Of a DNA stretch of 64,000 nucleotides, positions 8,747-17,185 are shown in pieces. Within the stretch, counting starts at the first letter, position 1, and each line of letters begins with the position of its first letter. The notes beneath the pieces were generated by a model. The model saw nothing but the letters and a program-made list of their open reading frames with translations. It was not told where the DNA came from and searched no databases. The position numbers were made by a program, and so were the translations under genes. Source of the DNA: Arthrobacter oryzae (GTDB taxonomy: Bacteria; Actinomycetota; Actinomycetes; Actinomycetales; Micrococcaceae); contig NZ_RBIR01000003.1 of NCBI RefSeq assembly GCF_003634095.1, positions 124,001-188,000 of the forward strand, given 5' to 3'.

Positions 8747-9424
8747 CTAGCGGACGATCGCGAGGGCGAAGCCGTCCCACCCCTTCGATCCCACGGTCTG
8801 GATGACGGTGCCGTCCAGCCTTGGGTCGTCTCCCAGCATCTGGAGCGCGCTGATGATTCCCGGCGCGTTCACCGTGTCCATCGAGGCGTCCAGCACGGCG
8901 CCTTCCCACACCACGTTGTCCATCACGATCGTGGTGCCGGGCCGGCCAAGCCGGATGGCCCAGTCCAGATAGTGCGGGTTGTTTTCCTTGTCGGCGTCGA
9001 TAAACACGAAATCGAACGGCGGTCCCGCCTCGCTTTCCAGCTCGCGCAGGGTGTCCAGCGCCGCGCCGACCCTGATGTCCACCTTGTGACCCAGGCCGGC
9101 GTCGTCAATGTTCGCGCGCGCAACGCGGGCGTGCCTGGGGAGATACTCGCAGGTGACCAGCCGGCCGTCGTCGGGCAGCCCCTGGGCCATCCAGATGGTG
9201 CTGAAGCCGGCCAGTGTGCCGATTTCCAGGACGCGGCGGGCGCCGGAGAGCTGGATCAGCAGTTTCAGGAGCTTGCCGGCGGTCGGCGCCACTTCGATAG
9301 CCGGCATTCCGGCCTCAACGGCGCTGGCCACGGCGTGCTGCAGCGCATTGTCCGGCCGGACCACGACGTCGGAGAGGAAGTTCTCGACGGCGACCCAGCC
9401 TGGAGCGGACTGATGCTCGATCAT
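8747..9424 (-). CDS. SAM-dependent O-methyltransferase (caffeoyl-CoA OMT-like)
   Basis: 225 residues, the usual length of the methyltransferase 3 / catechol-type family. Visible motifs are RVLEIGTLAGFSTIWMAQGL (SAM-binding motif I), CEYLPRHARVARANI, the acidic FDFVFIDADKENNPHYLDWA (metal/SAM loop with DADKEN) and TTIVMDNVVWEGAV (MDN metal-binding pattern). The family transfers a methyl group from SAM to a hydroxyl of a small aromatic acceptor, often with Mg2+. It is separated from the acyl-CoA dehydrogenase operon by 200 bp and is likely an independent unit. The acceptor is unknown. Confidence 0.9.
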   Translation of the reverse strand: MIEHQSAPGWVAVENFLSDVVVRPDNALQHAVASAVEAGMPAIEVAPTAGKLLKLLIQLSGARRVLEIGTLAGFSTIWMAQGLPDDGRLVTCEYLPRHARVARANIDDAGLGHKVDIRVGAALDTLRELESEAGPPFDFVFIDADKENNPHYLDWAIRLGRPGTTIVMDNVVWEGAVLDASMDTVNAPGIISALQMLGDDPRLDGTVIQTVGSKGWDGFALAIVR

Positions 9425-9504
9425 GTCCCCAGTGTCCCAGCCGCACCGGCCCGGCGGTAGCCTCCCCGGTGCCGGATCATCGGATCACCGCCGCGTTCGC
9501 GGGT

Positions 9505-9864
9505 TCAGGCCTGCGGCGCGGTTCCGACGCTCCCCTGCCCTGCCGCCTGAGTGCCGAGGGCCTGCTCAAGCCGCTCCACCTTGCCCGTCAGCTCGCCCGC
9601 GTATCCCGGCCGGATGTCCGCCTTCAGGACCAGCGAGACGCGGGATCCATACGCGCCGACGGCCTCCGTGGCGCGCTTGACGACGTCCATGACCTCGTCC
9701 CAGTCGCCCTCGATCTCCGTGAACATGGAACTCGTCCGGTTGGGCAGGCCGGATTCCCTGACAATCCGGACCGCGGCGGCGACGGCGTCGTGGACCGACG
9801 CGTCGCCCGGCGCCAGGCCGTTGGCGGGGTCACCGGAGGGTGCTATGGAGAATGCGACCAGCAT
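9505..9864 (-). CDS. Thiamine-binding protein, MTH1187/YkoF family
   Basis: 119 residues. The ferredoxin-like MTH1187 fold is suggested by the N-terminal LVAFSIAPSG, the central RTSSMFTEIEGDWDEVMDVV and VSLVLKADIRPG. The last 20 residues are a low-complexity tail rich in Gln, Gly and Ala. Members of this family bind thiamine or hydroxymethylpyrimidine and are thought to take part in thiamine salvage or sensing in the cytosol. There is no TPP riboswitch pattern in the 197-bp region between it and the divergent TetR gene. Confidence 0.85.
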   Translation of the reverse strand: MLVAFSIAPSGDPANGLAPGDASVHDAVAAAVRIVRESGLPNRTSSMFTEIEGDWDEVMDVVKRATEAVGAYGSRVSLVLKADIRPGYAGELTGKVERLEQALGTQAAGQGSVGTAPQA

Positions 9865-10061
9865 GTGATGGTTCCCTTCACTTATTCCAGACAGTGCGGC
9901 GGAGGATCGGAGCTGTCCCGCATCAGTCTTTCACGGGATCCGGCCAACGGACCGGCGGGATTTGCCCTGATCGGCCCGGATTGGCTCGGGGAAACCGTCA
10001 TAAAAGGGACTCCTCGGGCGGTAAGCGCTCCACTCACCCCGCGCGTTGCTACCCTAAGCAA

Positions 10062-10694
10062 ATGAACCGGGCAGTAGACCGCAGGCCGCTCCGCGCAGAC
10101 GCCGCGCGCAACGTGGACAAAATCATCTCCGCGGCCCGGCAGTGCTTCCGCGAGCACGGCCCCGAAGTGCCGCTGCAGACCATCGCCAACACCGCCGGGG
10201 TGGGTCCGGCCACCCTCTTCCGGAACTTCGCGGACAAGGAAGAACTGGTGCTCGCCGCCTTGAACCGGCAGCTCCGGCTGCAGGTGGATCCGGCCATCGA
10301 TGAGGCCCTGGCCGACCCGGACGCGGCCGCCGGGCTCTTTCGGGTCATCGACGCCACGATGCGTGTTGCCAGCGAGGAGGCCAACCTGCTGGGTGCTGTC
10401 GCAGGACGGCGCGGGCTGCTGACCGGGATCACCGGAGGCCTCATAGAGTCCATCGCCGTGCTGCTGGGCCGGGGGCAGGGCCAAGGGACCCTTCGCAGCG
10501 ACATTTCCATGACGGACATGATCCGGCTGCTGGCCATGCTGATCGGTGTTGTTGACACCATGGAGCCGGGCTCCGACGCGTGGCGGCGCCCCGTGGCGCT
10601 GGTTGAAGATGCCATCCGGACGGAACGGCCGGAGCGGGCACTGCCTCCGCAGGCTCCGCTGCCGGGCACCGCGTTCGACGCCGTTCTTGGCTAG
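10062..10694 (+). CDS. TetR/AcrR family transcriptional regulator
   Basis: 210 residues. The N-terminal helix-turn-helix spans about residues 15-60: AARNVDKIISAARQCFREHG, then LQTIANTAGVGPATLFRNFADKEELV, a textbook TetR pattern. The C-terminal ligand domain is unassigned. The ATG at 10062 gives the standard short N-terminal arm; longer in-frame extensions upstream lack a clear ribosome binding site. It is divergent from the thiamine-binding protein gene and may control it, the YkvA gene that follows after 47 bp, or itself. The ligand is unknown. Confidence 0.88.
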   Translation: MNRAVDRRPLRADAARNVDKIISAARQCFREHGPEVPLQTIANTAGVGPATLFRNFADKEELVLAALNRQLRLQVDPAIDEALADPDAAAGLFRVIDATMRVASEEANLLGAVAGRRGLLTGITGGLIESIAVLLGRGQGQGTLRSDISMTDMIRLLAMLIGVVDTMEPGSDAWRRPVALVEDAIRTERPERALPPQAPLPGTAFDAVLG

Positions 10695-10741
10695 GGGCTC
10701 CCTCTCGGCCCCGTTCCGGGCCACGTCCGTATGATCTAGCC

Positions 10742-11158
10742 ATGGGATGGGAAACTCTTGCCGGGGTCGTCGGCGGCGTACTGGCGGTCTATGCCGTCCT
10801 GTTGTTGCTGCTGTGGGCCTATGCCCGGCGGCACCCCGAGACCGTCACCATGAAGGACGCGTTGCGGCTGCTGCCGGACCTTCTCCGGCTCATCCGCCGC
10901 CTGCTGGCCGACCGCTCGGTGGCAGTGGGCGTCCGCGTGCGCCTGGCACTCCTGCTCGTCTACCTGGCCTCCCCGATCGACCTCGTCCCGGACTTTATCC
11001 CGGTGATCGGATACGCAGACGACGTCGTGATCGTGGCGCTGGTGCTGCGCTCGGTAATCGCCCGCGCCGGGGACGACGCCGTCCGGCGCCACTGGCCCGG
11101 CACCCCGGAGGGCCTGGCCGTCATCCTGCGGCTCGCCGGGCTCGGGGCACCGGCCTGA
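10742..11158 (+). CDS. YkvA-like DUF1232 membrane protein
   Basis: 138 residues. One N-terminal membrane segment (residues about 6-27) is followed by the DUF1232 core, recognised by LLVYLASPIDLVPDFIPVIG and ADDVVIVALVLR. The DUF1232 pattern PIDLxPDFIPxxG is diagnostic of the family, whose biochemical role is not settled. It follows the TetR gene by 47 bp on the same strand and could be co-transcribed with it. Confidence 0.85.
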   Translation: MGWETLAGVVGGVLAVYAVLLLLLWAYARRHPETVTMKDALRLLPDLLRLIRRLLADRSVAVGVRVRLALLLVYLASPIDLVPDFIPVIGYADDVVIVALVLRSVIARAGDDAVRRHWPGTPEGLAVILRLAGLGAPA

Positions 11159-11199
11159 GCACTGGAATACGATGGGCGGGGCGGCGGTTGTCCTAAGTC

Positions 11200-12123
11200 A
11201 TGAAAGCGATGACTTACAGCCAGTACGGAAACCCCGACGTCCTTGAACTGACCGAGCAGCCCCTGCCGAAAGTGGGGCCCGGAATGGTCCTGGTGAAGGT
11301 CCGCGCAGCGTCCGTGAACCCGGTCGACTGGAAAATCATGGCGGGCCACCTCGATTCGCTGATGGACCTCCAGTTTCCGGCCATCCCAGGCTGGGACGTC
11401 GCGGGCGTCGTGGAGTCCGTGGGCATCGACGCCCCGCAGTTCCAGCCCGGCGATGAGGTGATCTCCTACGCCCGCAAAGACTTCGTCCATGGCGGCAGCT
11501 TCGCCGAGTACATTGCCTTGCCGGAGCGGCTCCTGGCCCGGAAGCCGGAAACGCTGGACTGGGACCAGTCAGCCGGCCTTCCGCTGGCCGGACTGACCGC
11601 GTATCAGGTCCTGACCCGGCTGGGCGTCACGGCGGCTGACACCCTGCTGATCCATGGCGGCGCCGGCGGCGTGGGTTCGCTGGGAATCCAGATCGCGGTG
11701 GCGCTCGGCGCCAGGGTGATCGCAACCGCCTCCGCGAAGAACCATGACTTCCTTCGTGCCCTCGGCGCGGAACCGGTCAGCTACGGGGAGGGCCTCGCGG
11801 AGCGTGTCCGGGAACTGGCACCGGCCGGCGCCGACGTCGTCGCAGACTTCGCGGGCGACAACCTGGACACCACCCTCGCGGTCCTTGCCGAGGGAGGCCG
11901 GCATGCCTCCATCGCTGACAGTTCGGTGGAGCAGCACGGCGGCACCTGGATGTGGGTAAATCCCGTGGGGGCGGACCTGGAGCGTTTGTCGCGGCTGGTG
12001 GACGAACGCCGGCTCAAGGTCGAGGTGGCCCGGACGTTTCCGCTGGAGGAGGCCGCGGAGGCTTTCCGGCTGAACATGGACGGCCACACCCGGGGCAAAA
12101 TCATCGTGAAGGTTTCAGAGTGA
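11200..12123 (+). CDS. Zinc-independent NADP-dependent alcohol dehydrogenase / quinone oxidoreductase
   Basis: 307 residues, the length of short MDR-superfamily quinone reductases. The GroES-like N-terminal domain (SVNPVDWKIMAGHLD, PGWDVAGVVESVG) is followed by the Rossmann domain with LLIHGGAGGVGSLGIQIA at about residue 150. It lacks the GHE zinc-binding pattern and structural cysteines, so it should be a zinc-free NADPH:quinone or enone reductase. The start at 11200 has no strong ribosome binding site; a second ATG four codons later is possible. It stands alone between the YkvA gene and the convergent GAF-ANTAR gene. Confidence 0.9.
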   Translation: MKAMTYSQYGNPDVLELTEQPLPKVGPGMVLVKVRAASVNPVDWKIMAGHLDSLMDLQFPAIPGWDVAGVVESVGIDAPQFQPGDEVISYARKDFVHGGSFAEYIALPERLLARKPETLDWDQSAGLPLAGLTAYQVLTRLGVTAADTLLIHGGAGGVGSLGIQIAVALGARVIATASAKNHDFLRALGAEPVSYGEGLAERVRELAPAGADVVADFAGDNLDTTLAVLAEGGRHASIADSSVEQHGGTWMWVNPVGADLERLSRLVDERRLKVEVARTFPLEEAAEAFRLNMDGHTRGKIIVKVSE

Positions 12124-12237
12124 ATATGTCGCACAAGATATCGCCGTGACAGTCGACGACGCCGGCTGACCGCTGGGCGGGGCAGCCGCGTGCCCGGGAA
12201 ACGCGGGTGAGGGATTGCGGCGGGGAGTCCGGCCCGG

Positions 12238-12966
12238 TCAGGCCCGGGTGCCGAAGTCTGCGGAACAAGGCCCTGACTCGAACCTGCGCAGGATCTCCTC
12301 CGCGACGAGCCGGAGCTTGATGTTGCGGTTGTTCGACACCTTGCTGAGCAGGGTGAAGGCCTCGGCCTGTGAGCACCTGCTCTGGGCCATGAGGATCCCG
12401 GACGCAAGGTTAATGGTGGTCCGCGACTTCATGGCCTGGAGCAGGTCCCGGTTCATGTCCTGGACCGATCCGAGGCGAACGGCCAGCCGCATGGATTTCC
12501 CGGCCGTGGCGGCAAACGCCTCGCAGCTTGCGGCCGTTCCGCCGTCGAAGGCATCCGGGCCGGCCGCCAGATACGTCAGGGCCCCTGCGGCTCCCTCGTC
12601 GAGGGCCACCGGGATACTCAGGGCGCTCCGGATGCCCCACTGGGCTGCAGTGCGCCGGTAGCGGTCCAGCGGCGGCTTTACCGGGCCGCCGTCCATTAGG
12701 GCGGCGCGGCCGGTCTCCAGGGCCTCCACGGCGGGTCCCGCCGCCTGGTCCTGCAGCCGCTCCAGGGCCAGCGCCGCGGGATCGCTGCCGGCCGTGACGG
12801 CTGGCTTTCCGCTGCGGACGAGACGGACCGAACTCAGTATCCGGCCGCCGGCCGCGGACGTGCCAAACTCGGCGATTGCGCCGGACAATTCCTGGAGAAA
12901 CTCATCGATACTGGCATTTTCAAGCACCAGGTCCTGCAGGTGCTCCGACAGCCTGGATCCCGGCAT
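12238..12966 (-). CDS. GAF and ANTAR domain RNA-binding antiterminator
   Basis: 242 residues. A GAF-type sensor covers roughly residues 20-165 (SSVRLVRSG and SALSIPVALDEGAAGALTYL). An ANTAR domain follows at about 175-230 (AMKSRTTINLASGILMAQ, CSQAEAFTLLSKVSNNRN). ANTAR proteins bind paired hairpins in nascent mRNA and prevent termination; GAF-ANTAR proteins are common in Actinobacteria and their signals are mostly unknown. The start codon overlaps the stop of the small upstream gene (TAATG), so the two are coupled. Confidence 0.92.
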   Translation of the reverse strand: MPGSRLSEHLQDLVLENASIDEFLQELSGAIAEFGTSAAGGRILSSVRLVRSGKPAVTAGSDPAALALERLQDQAAGPAVEALETGRAALMDGGPVKPPLDRYRRTAAQWGIRSALSIPVALDEGAAGALTYLAAGPDAFDGGTAASCEAFAATAGKSMRLAVRLGSVQDMNRDLLQAMKSRTTINLASGILMAQSRCSQAEAFTLLSKVSNNRNIKLRLVAEEILRRFESGPCSADFGTRA

Positions 12967-13163
12967 TAGTCCTCGACCGGTTTCTCTTTGGCCTCAGCCT
13001 CAAGCAGGTGTTGCTGCAGCTTCTCTTCGGCATCCCTACGGCGGCGGGCCATCTCGCGCAGTTCCCGGGTGGATTCGGCGCCGGCAGAAACAAACGGCTC
13101 ATGCGGCTTGGCATGAGGGTGCTTGCGTGGCACCTCAGCCGCCGGGTCGTCATGTTCACTCAT
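12966..13163 (-). CDS. Small hydrophilic protein of unknown function, coupled to GAF-ANTAR gene
   Basis: 65 residues, highly charged, with no membrane segment. The C-terminal half (RELREMARRRRDAEEKLQQH and on) is predicted to be one long amphipathic helix or coiled coil. I do not recognise a family. It is supported as a gene by its TAATG overlap with the downstream GAF-ANTAR gene, which suggests translational coupling, and it may be a partner or leader peptide of that regulator. Confidence 0.55.
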   Translation of the reverse strand: MSEHDDPAAEVPRKHPHAKPHEPFVSAGAESTRELREMARRRRDAEEKLQQHLLEAEAKEKPVED

Positions 13164-13257
13164 GTTCGAATGCTCCCATGCGGTCGGTGCCGCAAGTAGG
13201 GACTAAAGACCGTTCCCGTCGCGGCCGGAGCCGCGTAGGCAGGGCCGGGCGGGTGTG

Positions 13258-13569
13258 TCAGTTCCAGCCCAGCAGCCGCAGCCCGGCGGCCGCCGCCGCG
13301 CCGGCGATCACCACCACCAGGAACGGAGCCCGGAACCACAGGGCGATGGCCGCAGCGGCCAAGGCGCCCAGCCGGGCGTCCAGCGTGAGGGACTGGCCGG
13401 AAGCCACCGCGTTGACCACGGTCAGGGACGCCAGCAGGCCGATCGTCATGGTGCCGGCCACCCTTGACATCCGCGGGTTGCGGAGCAGGCTGGCGGGCAC
13501 CAGGTATCCGAGCAGCTTCCAGGCGTAGGCGAGCAGGCAGGAGAGCAGCAGCCACATCCAGAGGTTCAT
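13258..13569 (-). CDS. azlD: AzlD-type branched-chain amino acid exporter subunit
   Basis: 103 residues with four hydrophobic segments (WMWLLLSCLLAYAWKLLGYL, MTIGLLASLTVVNAVASG, LGALAAAAIALWF, LVVVIAGAAAAAGLRLL), the size and layout of AzlD proteins. With AzlC it forms a small two-component exporter for branched-chain amino acids or analogues in the plasma membrane. Its start overlaps the azlC stop by 4 bp, as is usual for the pair. Confidence 0.88.
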   Translation of the reverse strand: MNLWMWLLLSCLLAYAWKLLGYLVPASLLRNPRMSRVAGTMTIGLLASLTVVNAVASGQSLTLDARLGALAAAAIALWFRAPFLVVVIAGAAAAAGLRLLGWN

Positions 13570-14324
13570 GCGGGGTCCCCGGGACGCTCTTCAAGGTGGT
13601 GGCGGTGTTGCGGGTGCTGCTCGGCGTAGGGGTCAACGTCCGGTTCGAGGCCCTCGTCGCTGCGGCCGTGGCTGAACCAGCCGATCCCTGCTGCGACGAT
13701 GGCGGCGACGAGGATGGGCACGCCCGGCGGCACGAACGGTACGGCCAGGACTGTGGCCAGCGCACAGACCACGGCGATGGCCACCGGTTCCCGGCCTTTG
13801 AGCCGCGGCCAGAGCAGGCCCAGGAACGCTGCCACGGCGGCGCCGTCGAGTCCCCACTGTTTGGGATCCCCGAGGGCCCCGCCGGCCAGCGCGCCCAGGG
13901 CCGTGAACAGATTCCACAGGACGAACACGCCGATCCCGGCGGTCCAGAATCCGCGCTTTTGCTCCGCGGGGTCTGTCTGCCCGGTGCTGGTGGCGGTCGA
14001 CTCGTCGATGGTCAGCTGGGCGGCGGCGAACCTGCGCCAGCCGCGGGGCCGCAGCAGGGCGTTGATCTGCATGCCGTAGATGCCGTTGCGCATGCCCAGC
14101 AGCGTCGCGGCGCCCATCGCGGCGATGCCGGAGCCGCCGCCGGCCACTACGCCGATGAACGCGAACTGCGAGCCGCCGCTGAACAGCAGCAGGCTCAGGG
14201 CCATGGTCTGCCAGAAGTCGAGGCCGGAGGTGACGGACAATGCGCCGAAGGAGACGCCGTAGAGCCCGGTGGCAATGCTGATCGACAATCCGATCCGCAC
14301 GGCAGGCGACTGCAGGATCTTCAC
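13566..14324 (-). CDS. azlC: AzlC family branched-chain amino acid exporter subunit
   Basis: 252 residues from a GTG start at 14324. Family motifs include GLSISIATGLYGVSFGALSV, LSLLLFSGGSQFAFIGVV and LLGMRNGIYGMQINALLRP, followed by further membrane segments. The GTG is chosen because it overlaps the stop of the upstream DoxX-like gene (GTGA) and starts the protein at the first conserved segment; an upstream extension in this frame would be implausibly Arg/Ala-rich. It pairs with AzlD, 4-bp overlap downstream. The C-terminal 30 residues are a polar His-rich tail. Confidence 0.9.
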   Translation of the reverse strand: MKILQSPAVRIGLSISIATGLYGVSFGALSVTSGLDFWQTMALSLLLFSGGSQFAFIGVVAGGGSGIAAMGAATLLGMRNGIYGMQINALLRPRGWRRFAAAQLTIDESTATSTGQTDPAEQKRGFWTAGIGVFVLWNLFTALGALAGGALGDPKQWGLDGAAVAAFLGLLWPRLKGREPVAIAVVCALATVLAVPFVPPGVPILVAAIVAAGIGWFSHGRSDEGLEPDVDPYAEQHPQHRHHLEERPGDPA

Positions 14325-14767
14325 GGGTGCCGGTTCCGCCGTGTCAGGGTCCAGGCCCAAGCGATGAGCGGGGCCTGGAGCGGGAGGCGCAGGGTGTGCA
14401 CCCGGCGCTGGAGCGGCGTGCCTGAGGGCCCGTACGCGGCGCGCAGGGCACCGACGTGGCCGGCGAGGAACGCCGTGAACATGGCCGTGACGCAGCCGGC
14501 GGCGGCCGGCCGTGTGGCCGGGACCAGGAGCCCGACGGCGGCGGCGGCTTCCAGCAGTCCGCTCGCCGCCACCCATTCATCACGGGACAGCACGGCAAGG
14601 GGGCCGTTCGGCTGCGCGCCGGAGTCGTCGCGGCACAGTATGTCCGGGACCACGGGGTGGAAGAATTCGGGTTCACTGAAGTGCTTGGCGGCGCTGGCGA
14701 GCAGCAGCGCGCTCATCGCCGCCGCGGACAGCGTCTGGAGGTCCCGGCCGGACGAGCGAAATGGCAT
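14321..14767 (-). CDS. DoxX-like small membrane protein
   Basis: 148 residues. Three to four hydrophobic segments are visible (LSAAAMSALLLASAAKHF, SGLLEAAAAVGLLVPATRP, AAGCVTAMFTAFLAGHVGAL), with the helix arrangement typical of DoxX/DoxD relatives. Family members are integral membrane proteins of uncertain role, some linked to redox stress. It is the first gene of an overlapping trio with azlC and azlD; the GTGA overlap with azlC suggests coupled translation. Start ATG at 14767 has GAGTGG a few bases upstream. Confidence 0.7.
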   Translation of the reverse strand: MPFRSSGRDLQTLSAAAMSALLLASAAKHFSEPEFFHPVVPDILCRDDSGAQPNGPLAVLSRDEWVAASGLLEAAAAVGLLVPATRPAAAGCVTAMFTAFLAGHVGALRAAYGPSGTPLQRRVHTLRLPLQAPLIAWAWTLTRRNRHP

Positions 14768-14865
14768 GGAACCACTCAACCACAGCGGCCCCGCCGGCCG
14801 TAATTCGCCGGGGACGGAGCGGGTCCGCATCGTGCGCCGGCCCGCGGCAGAACGCGGCCGGAGGT

Positions 14866-15765
14866 CTACGGGAGGGGCCTGCTGTCCGCCATGAGCTGGG
14901 CCAGGACCCGGGCCGGGCAATTGGTGGTGATCTCGTGGATTCCGAGTTCCCTGCACCGCTCGACGTCGTCCGCCGCGTCGACCGTCCACACCCGGAACTT
15001 TCGTCCCGAGCCGAGCCAGCGCTCAATGGTCCCGGGGTGCGCGCGGACGTACCCGATGCCGGGGCCGGCAATACCGGCCTCGCCGGCGGCCAGGATCCTT
15101 TCGCCCTCCGTCTGGGCGGCCTTCATGACGTTGGCCAGGGCACCGCCGGTCAGGACACCCAGCCCCAGTTCCTCCCGGATTTCGGTCACGTTGACGTCGT
15201 CCACGAGCTGGCAGACGGCCTCTGCCGGCACCGACTCGAGCAGATGCCTCACGGCGTCGGGGCTAAAACTCATGAAGGAAACCTTGATGTTCTCCAGCAT
15301 GGACGTCGCCGGATCCCAGCCCTCGGCCCTCAGGACCTCCAGGACACGGTCCTCCAGACCGAGGTGGAACGGGCTGGGGTGTTTAAGCTCAATCGCCAGG
15401 CCTATCCGGCGGCCCGCCGCGCGCAGGATGTCGAGCAAGTCCGGCAGGGTCAGGAACTGCTCGGACTTGGCGCCGTAGGCTTCGGGGATCCGTGCACCCT
15501 TCCAGGAGGAGAAGTCCAGCAGCCGGAGCTCTTCCAACATCCGGTCCGCGACCTGACCGGTGCCGTCCGAAGTGCGGTCCAGGGTGGAGTCGTGCAGCAG
15601 CACCACATGCTGGTCGCGGGTCAGGTGGACGTCGCACTCGACGCCGTCGGCGCCGTCGGCGATAGCCTGCAGGTACGCGGCCCGGGTGTGCTCGGCGAAG
15701 GCTCCGCTGGCGCCCCGGTGGGCGTAGACCAGAGGACGGGCGGCGGCGGACACGTCAGTCGTCAT
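14866..15765 (-). CDS. Glycerophosphodiester phosphodiesterase
   Basis: 299 residues forming a GDPD TIM barrel. The catalytic HRGASG appears at about residue 17, followed by the metal-binding ECDVHLTRDQHVVLLHDSTL, where Glu, Asp and the second His complete the active site. C-terminal RVWTVDAADDVERCRELGIH and TTNCP are also characteristic. It hydrolyses glycerophosphodiesters to sn-glycerol-3-phosphate and an alcohol. No signal peptide is evident, so it is probably cytosolic. It is divergent from the DUF445 gene with only 50 bp between starts. Confidence 0.93.
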   Translation of the reverse strand: MTTDVSAAARPLVYAHRGASGAFAEHTRAAYLQAIADGADGVECDVHLTRDQHVVLLHDSTLDRTSDGTGQVADRMLEELRLLDFSSWKGARIPEAYGAKSEQFLTLPDLLDILRAAGRRIGLAIELKHPSPFHLGLEDRVLEVLRAEGWDPATSMLENIKVSFMSFSPDAVRHLLESVPAEAVCQLVDDVNVTEIREELGLGVLTGGALANVMKAAQTEGERILAAGEAGIAGPGIGYVRAHPGTIERWLGSGRKFRVWTVDAADDVERCRELGIHEITTNCPARVLAQLMADSRPLP

Positions 15766-15815
15766 GATGCCACGTTAGCCGACTGCCGGTTCCACCCCGG
15801 GGCTAGGCTGGGCTT

Positions 15816-17147
15816 ATGCAGGTGAACACTGAGCCAACTACCGTGACCGGTGACGCAGACGTGCCCGGCGGCGCTCCCGGCGGTTCCGGCCGGCGGCCCC
15901 CGGCAACCAACGACGCCGAGAAGGCCGCGGCGCTGCGCCGGATGAAACTCCTGGCCCTGTCGCTGCTGATCGTCATGGCCGTGATCTTCGTCGTCGCGTT
16001 CGCGCTGCAGAAGCACTACCCGGGGCTCGAATACGTCCGCGCTGCCGCGGAGGGCGGCATGGTGGGCGCCCTCGCCGATTGGTTCGCCGTCACGGCCCTG
16101 TTCAAGTACCCCATGGGCATCAAGATCCCGCACACCGCGATCATCCCGCGCCGGAAGGACCAGATCGGCGCCTCGCTGGGAGAATTCGTGGAAACCAACT
16201 TCCTCTCCGAGCAGGTGGTGCAGGAGAAGCTGGCGTCCGCGGACATCGCGCGCAAGGCCGGCGCCTGGCTGTCCAGCCCCGGCGGCCCGGACCGGGTTGC
16301 CAAGGAAGGCGCCGCCGTCATCCGCGGCGCGTTCAAGGTCCTCAACGACGACGACGTCCAGGCCGTGATCGAGACCATGGTCCGCAAGCACCTGCTCGCC
16401 CCGCCGTGGGGGCCGCCGGCGGGCCGGCTCGCCGAGCGGATCTTCGCCGACGGGCACCACCACGCACTGGTGGACCTGCTCGTGGACCGCGCCGTGGACT
16501 GGGTGCGTGACAACCAGGAGACGGTCAACAGGCTGGTCACCGACCGTTCGCCGACGTGGGTGCCGTCATTTGTGGACGGCCTCGTGGGCGACAAGGTGTA
16601 TGTGGAGATCCTGAAGTTCACCCGCGCCGTGCAGTCGGATCCGCAGCACCAGGTCCGCCAGTCGATCGACAAATACCTCAAGGAACTCGCGCAGGACCTG
16701 CAGCACGACCCCGTCATGATCGCCCGCGCCGAGGGCGTCAAGGCCCAGGTGCTCGGCGACCCCGAGGTCCGGGAGCTCGCCTCCCGCACCTGGGACACCA
16801 TCAAGACGGCCCTGCTCGGCGCCGTCGATGATCCGCACAGCGAACTGACCATCAAATTCAAGGCGGCCGTGCATGACTTCGGCACCCGGCTGCTGGTCGA
16901 TCCCGAGCTCGCCGGCAAGGTGAACGCCTGGATCGGCGACGCCGCCGGCTATCTGGTGAAGACCTACCGCTCGGACATCGCCGGGGTCATCACGGACACC
17001 GTGGCCCGCTGGGATGCCGAGGAAACGTCCCAGAAGATCGAGCTCCAGGTGGGCCGGGACCTGCAGTTCATCCGGATCAACGGCACGGTGGTGGGGGCAC
17101 TGGCCGGGTTGGCCATCTTCACGGTGGCGAGCCTGATGTTCGGCTAG
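15816..17147 (+). CDS. DUF445 family membrane protein
   Basis: 443 residues. A disordered N-terminus is followed by one membrane segment (LLALSLLIVMAVIFVVAFAL), then the DUF445 pattern YVRAAAEGGMVGALADWFAV and MGIKIPHTAIIPRRKDQIG. The middle is a long helical soluble region, and a second membrane segment (VVGALAGLAIFTVASLMF) lies at the extreme C-terminus, a hairpin-like anchoring at both ends. The family is widespread and uncharacterised. It is a single-gene unit, convergent with narK. Confidence 0.9.
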   Translation: MQVNTEPTTVTGDADVPGGAPGGSGRRPPATNDAEKAAALRRMKLLALSLLIVMAVIFVVAFALQKHYPGLEYVRAAAEGGMVGALADWFAVTALFKYPMGIKIPHTAIIPRRKDQIGASLGEFVETNFLSEQVVQEKLASADIARKAGAWLSSPGGPDRVAKEGAAVIRGAFKVLNDDDVQAVIETMVRKHLLAPPWGPPAGRLAERIFADGHHHALVDLLVDRAVDWVRDNQETVNRLVTDRSPTWVPSFVDGLVGDKVYVEILKFTRAVQSDPQHQVRQSIDKYLKELAQDLQHDPVMIARAEGVKAQVLGDPEVRELASRTWDTIKTALLGAVDDPHSELTIKFKAAVHDFGTRLLVDPELAGKVNAWIGDAAGYLVKTYRSDIAGVITDTVARWDAEETSQKIELQVGRDLQFIRINGTVVGALAGLAIFTVASLMFG

Positions 17148-17185
17148 CCACCGCCTGGCGCAGCGCCCCCGGACCGTGGCCCGGG

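Noticed and set aside
8700-9864. Methyltransferase plus TetR region as part of a secondary-metabolite cluster with the 5-8.5 kb operon
   Set aside because: A 200-bp gap and a change to single-gene units separate them; nothing links the functions.
9865-10061. TPP riboswitch upstream of the thiamine-binding protein
   Set aside because: The conserved CTGAGA and ACCTGATC-type segments of the THI element are absent on both strands.
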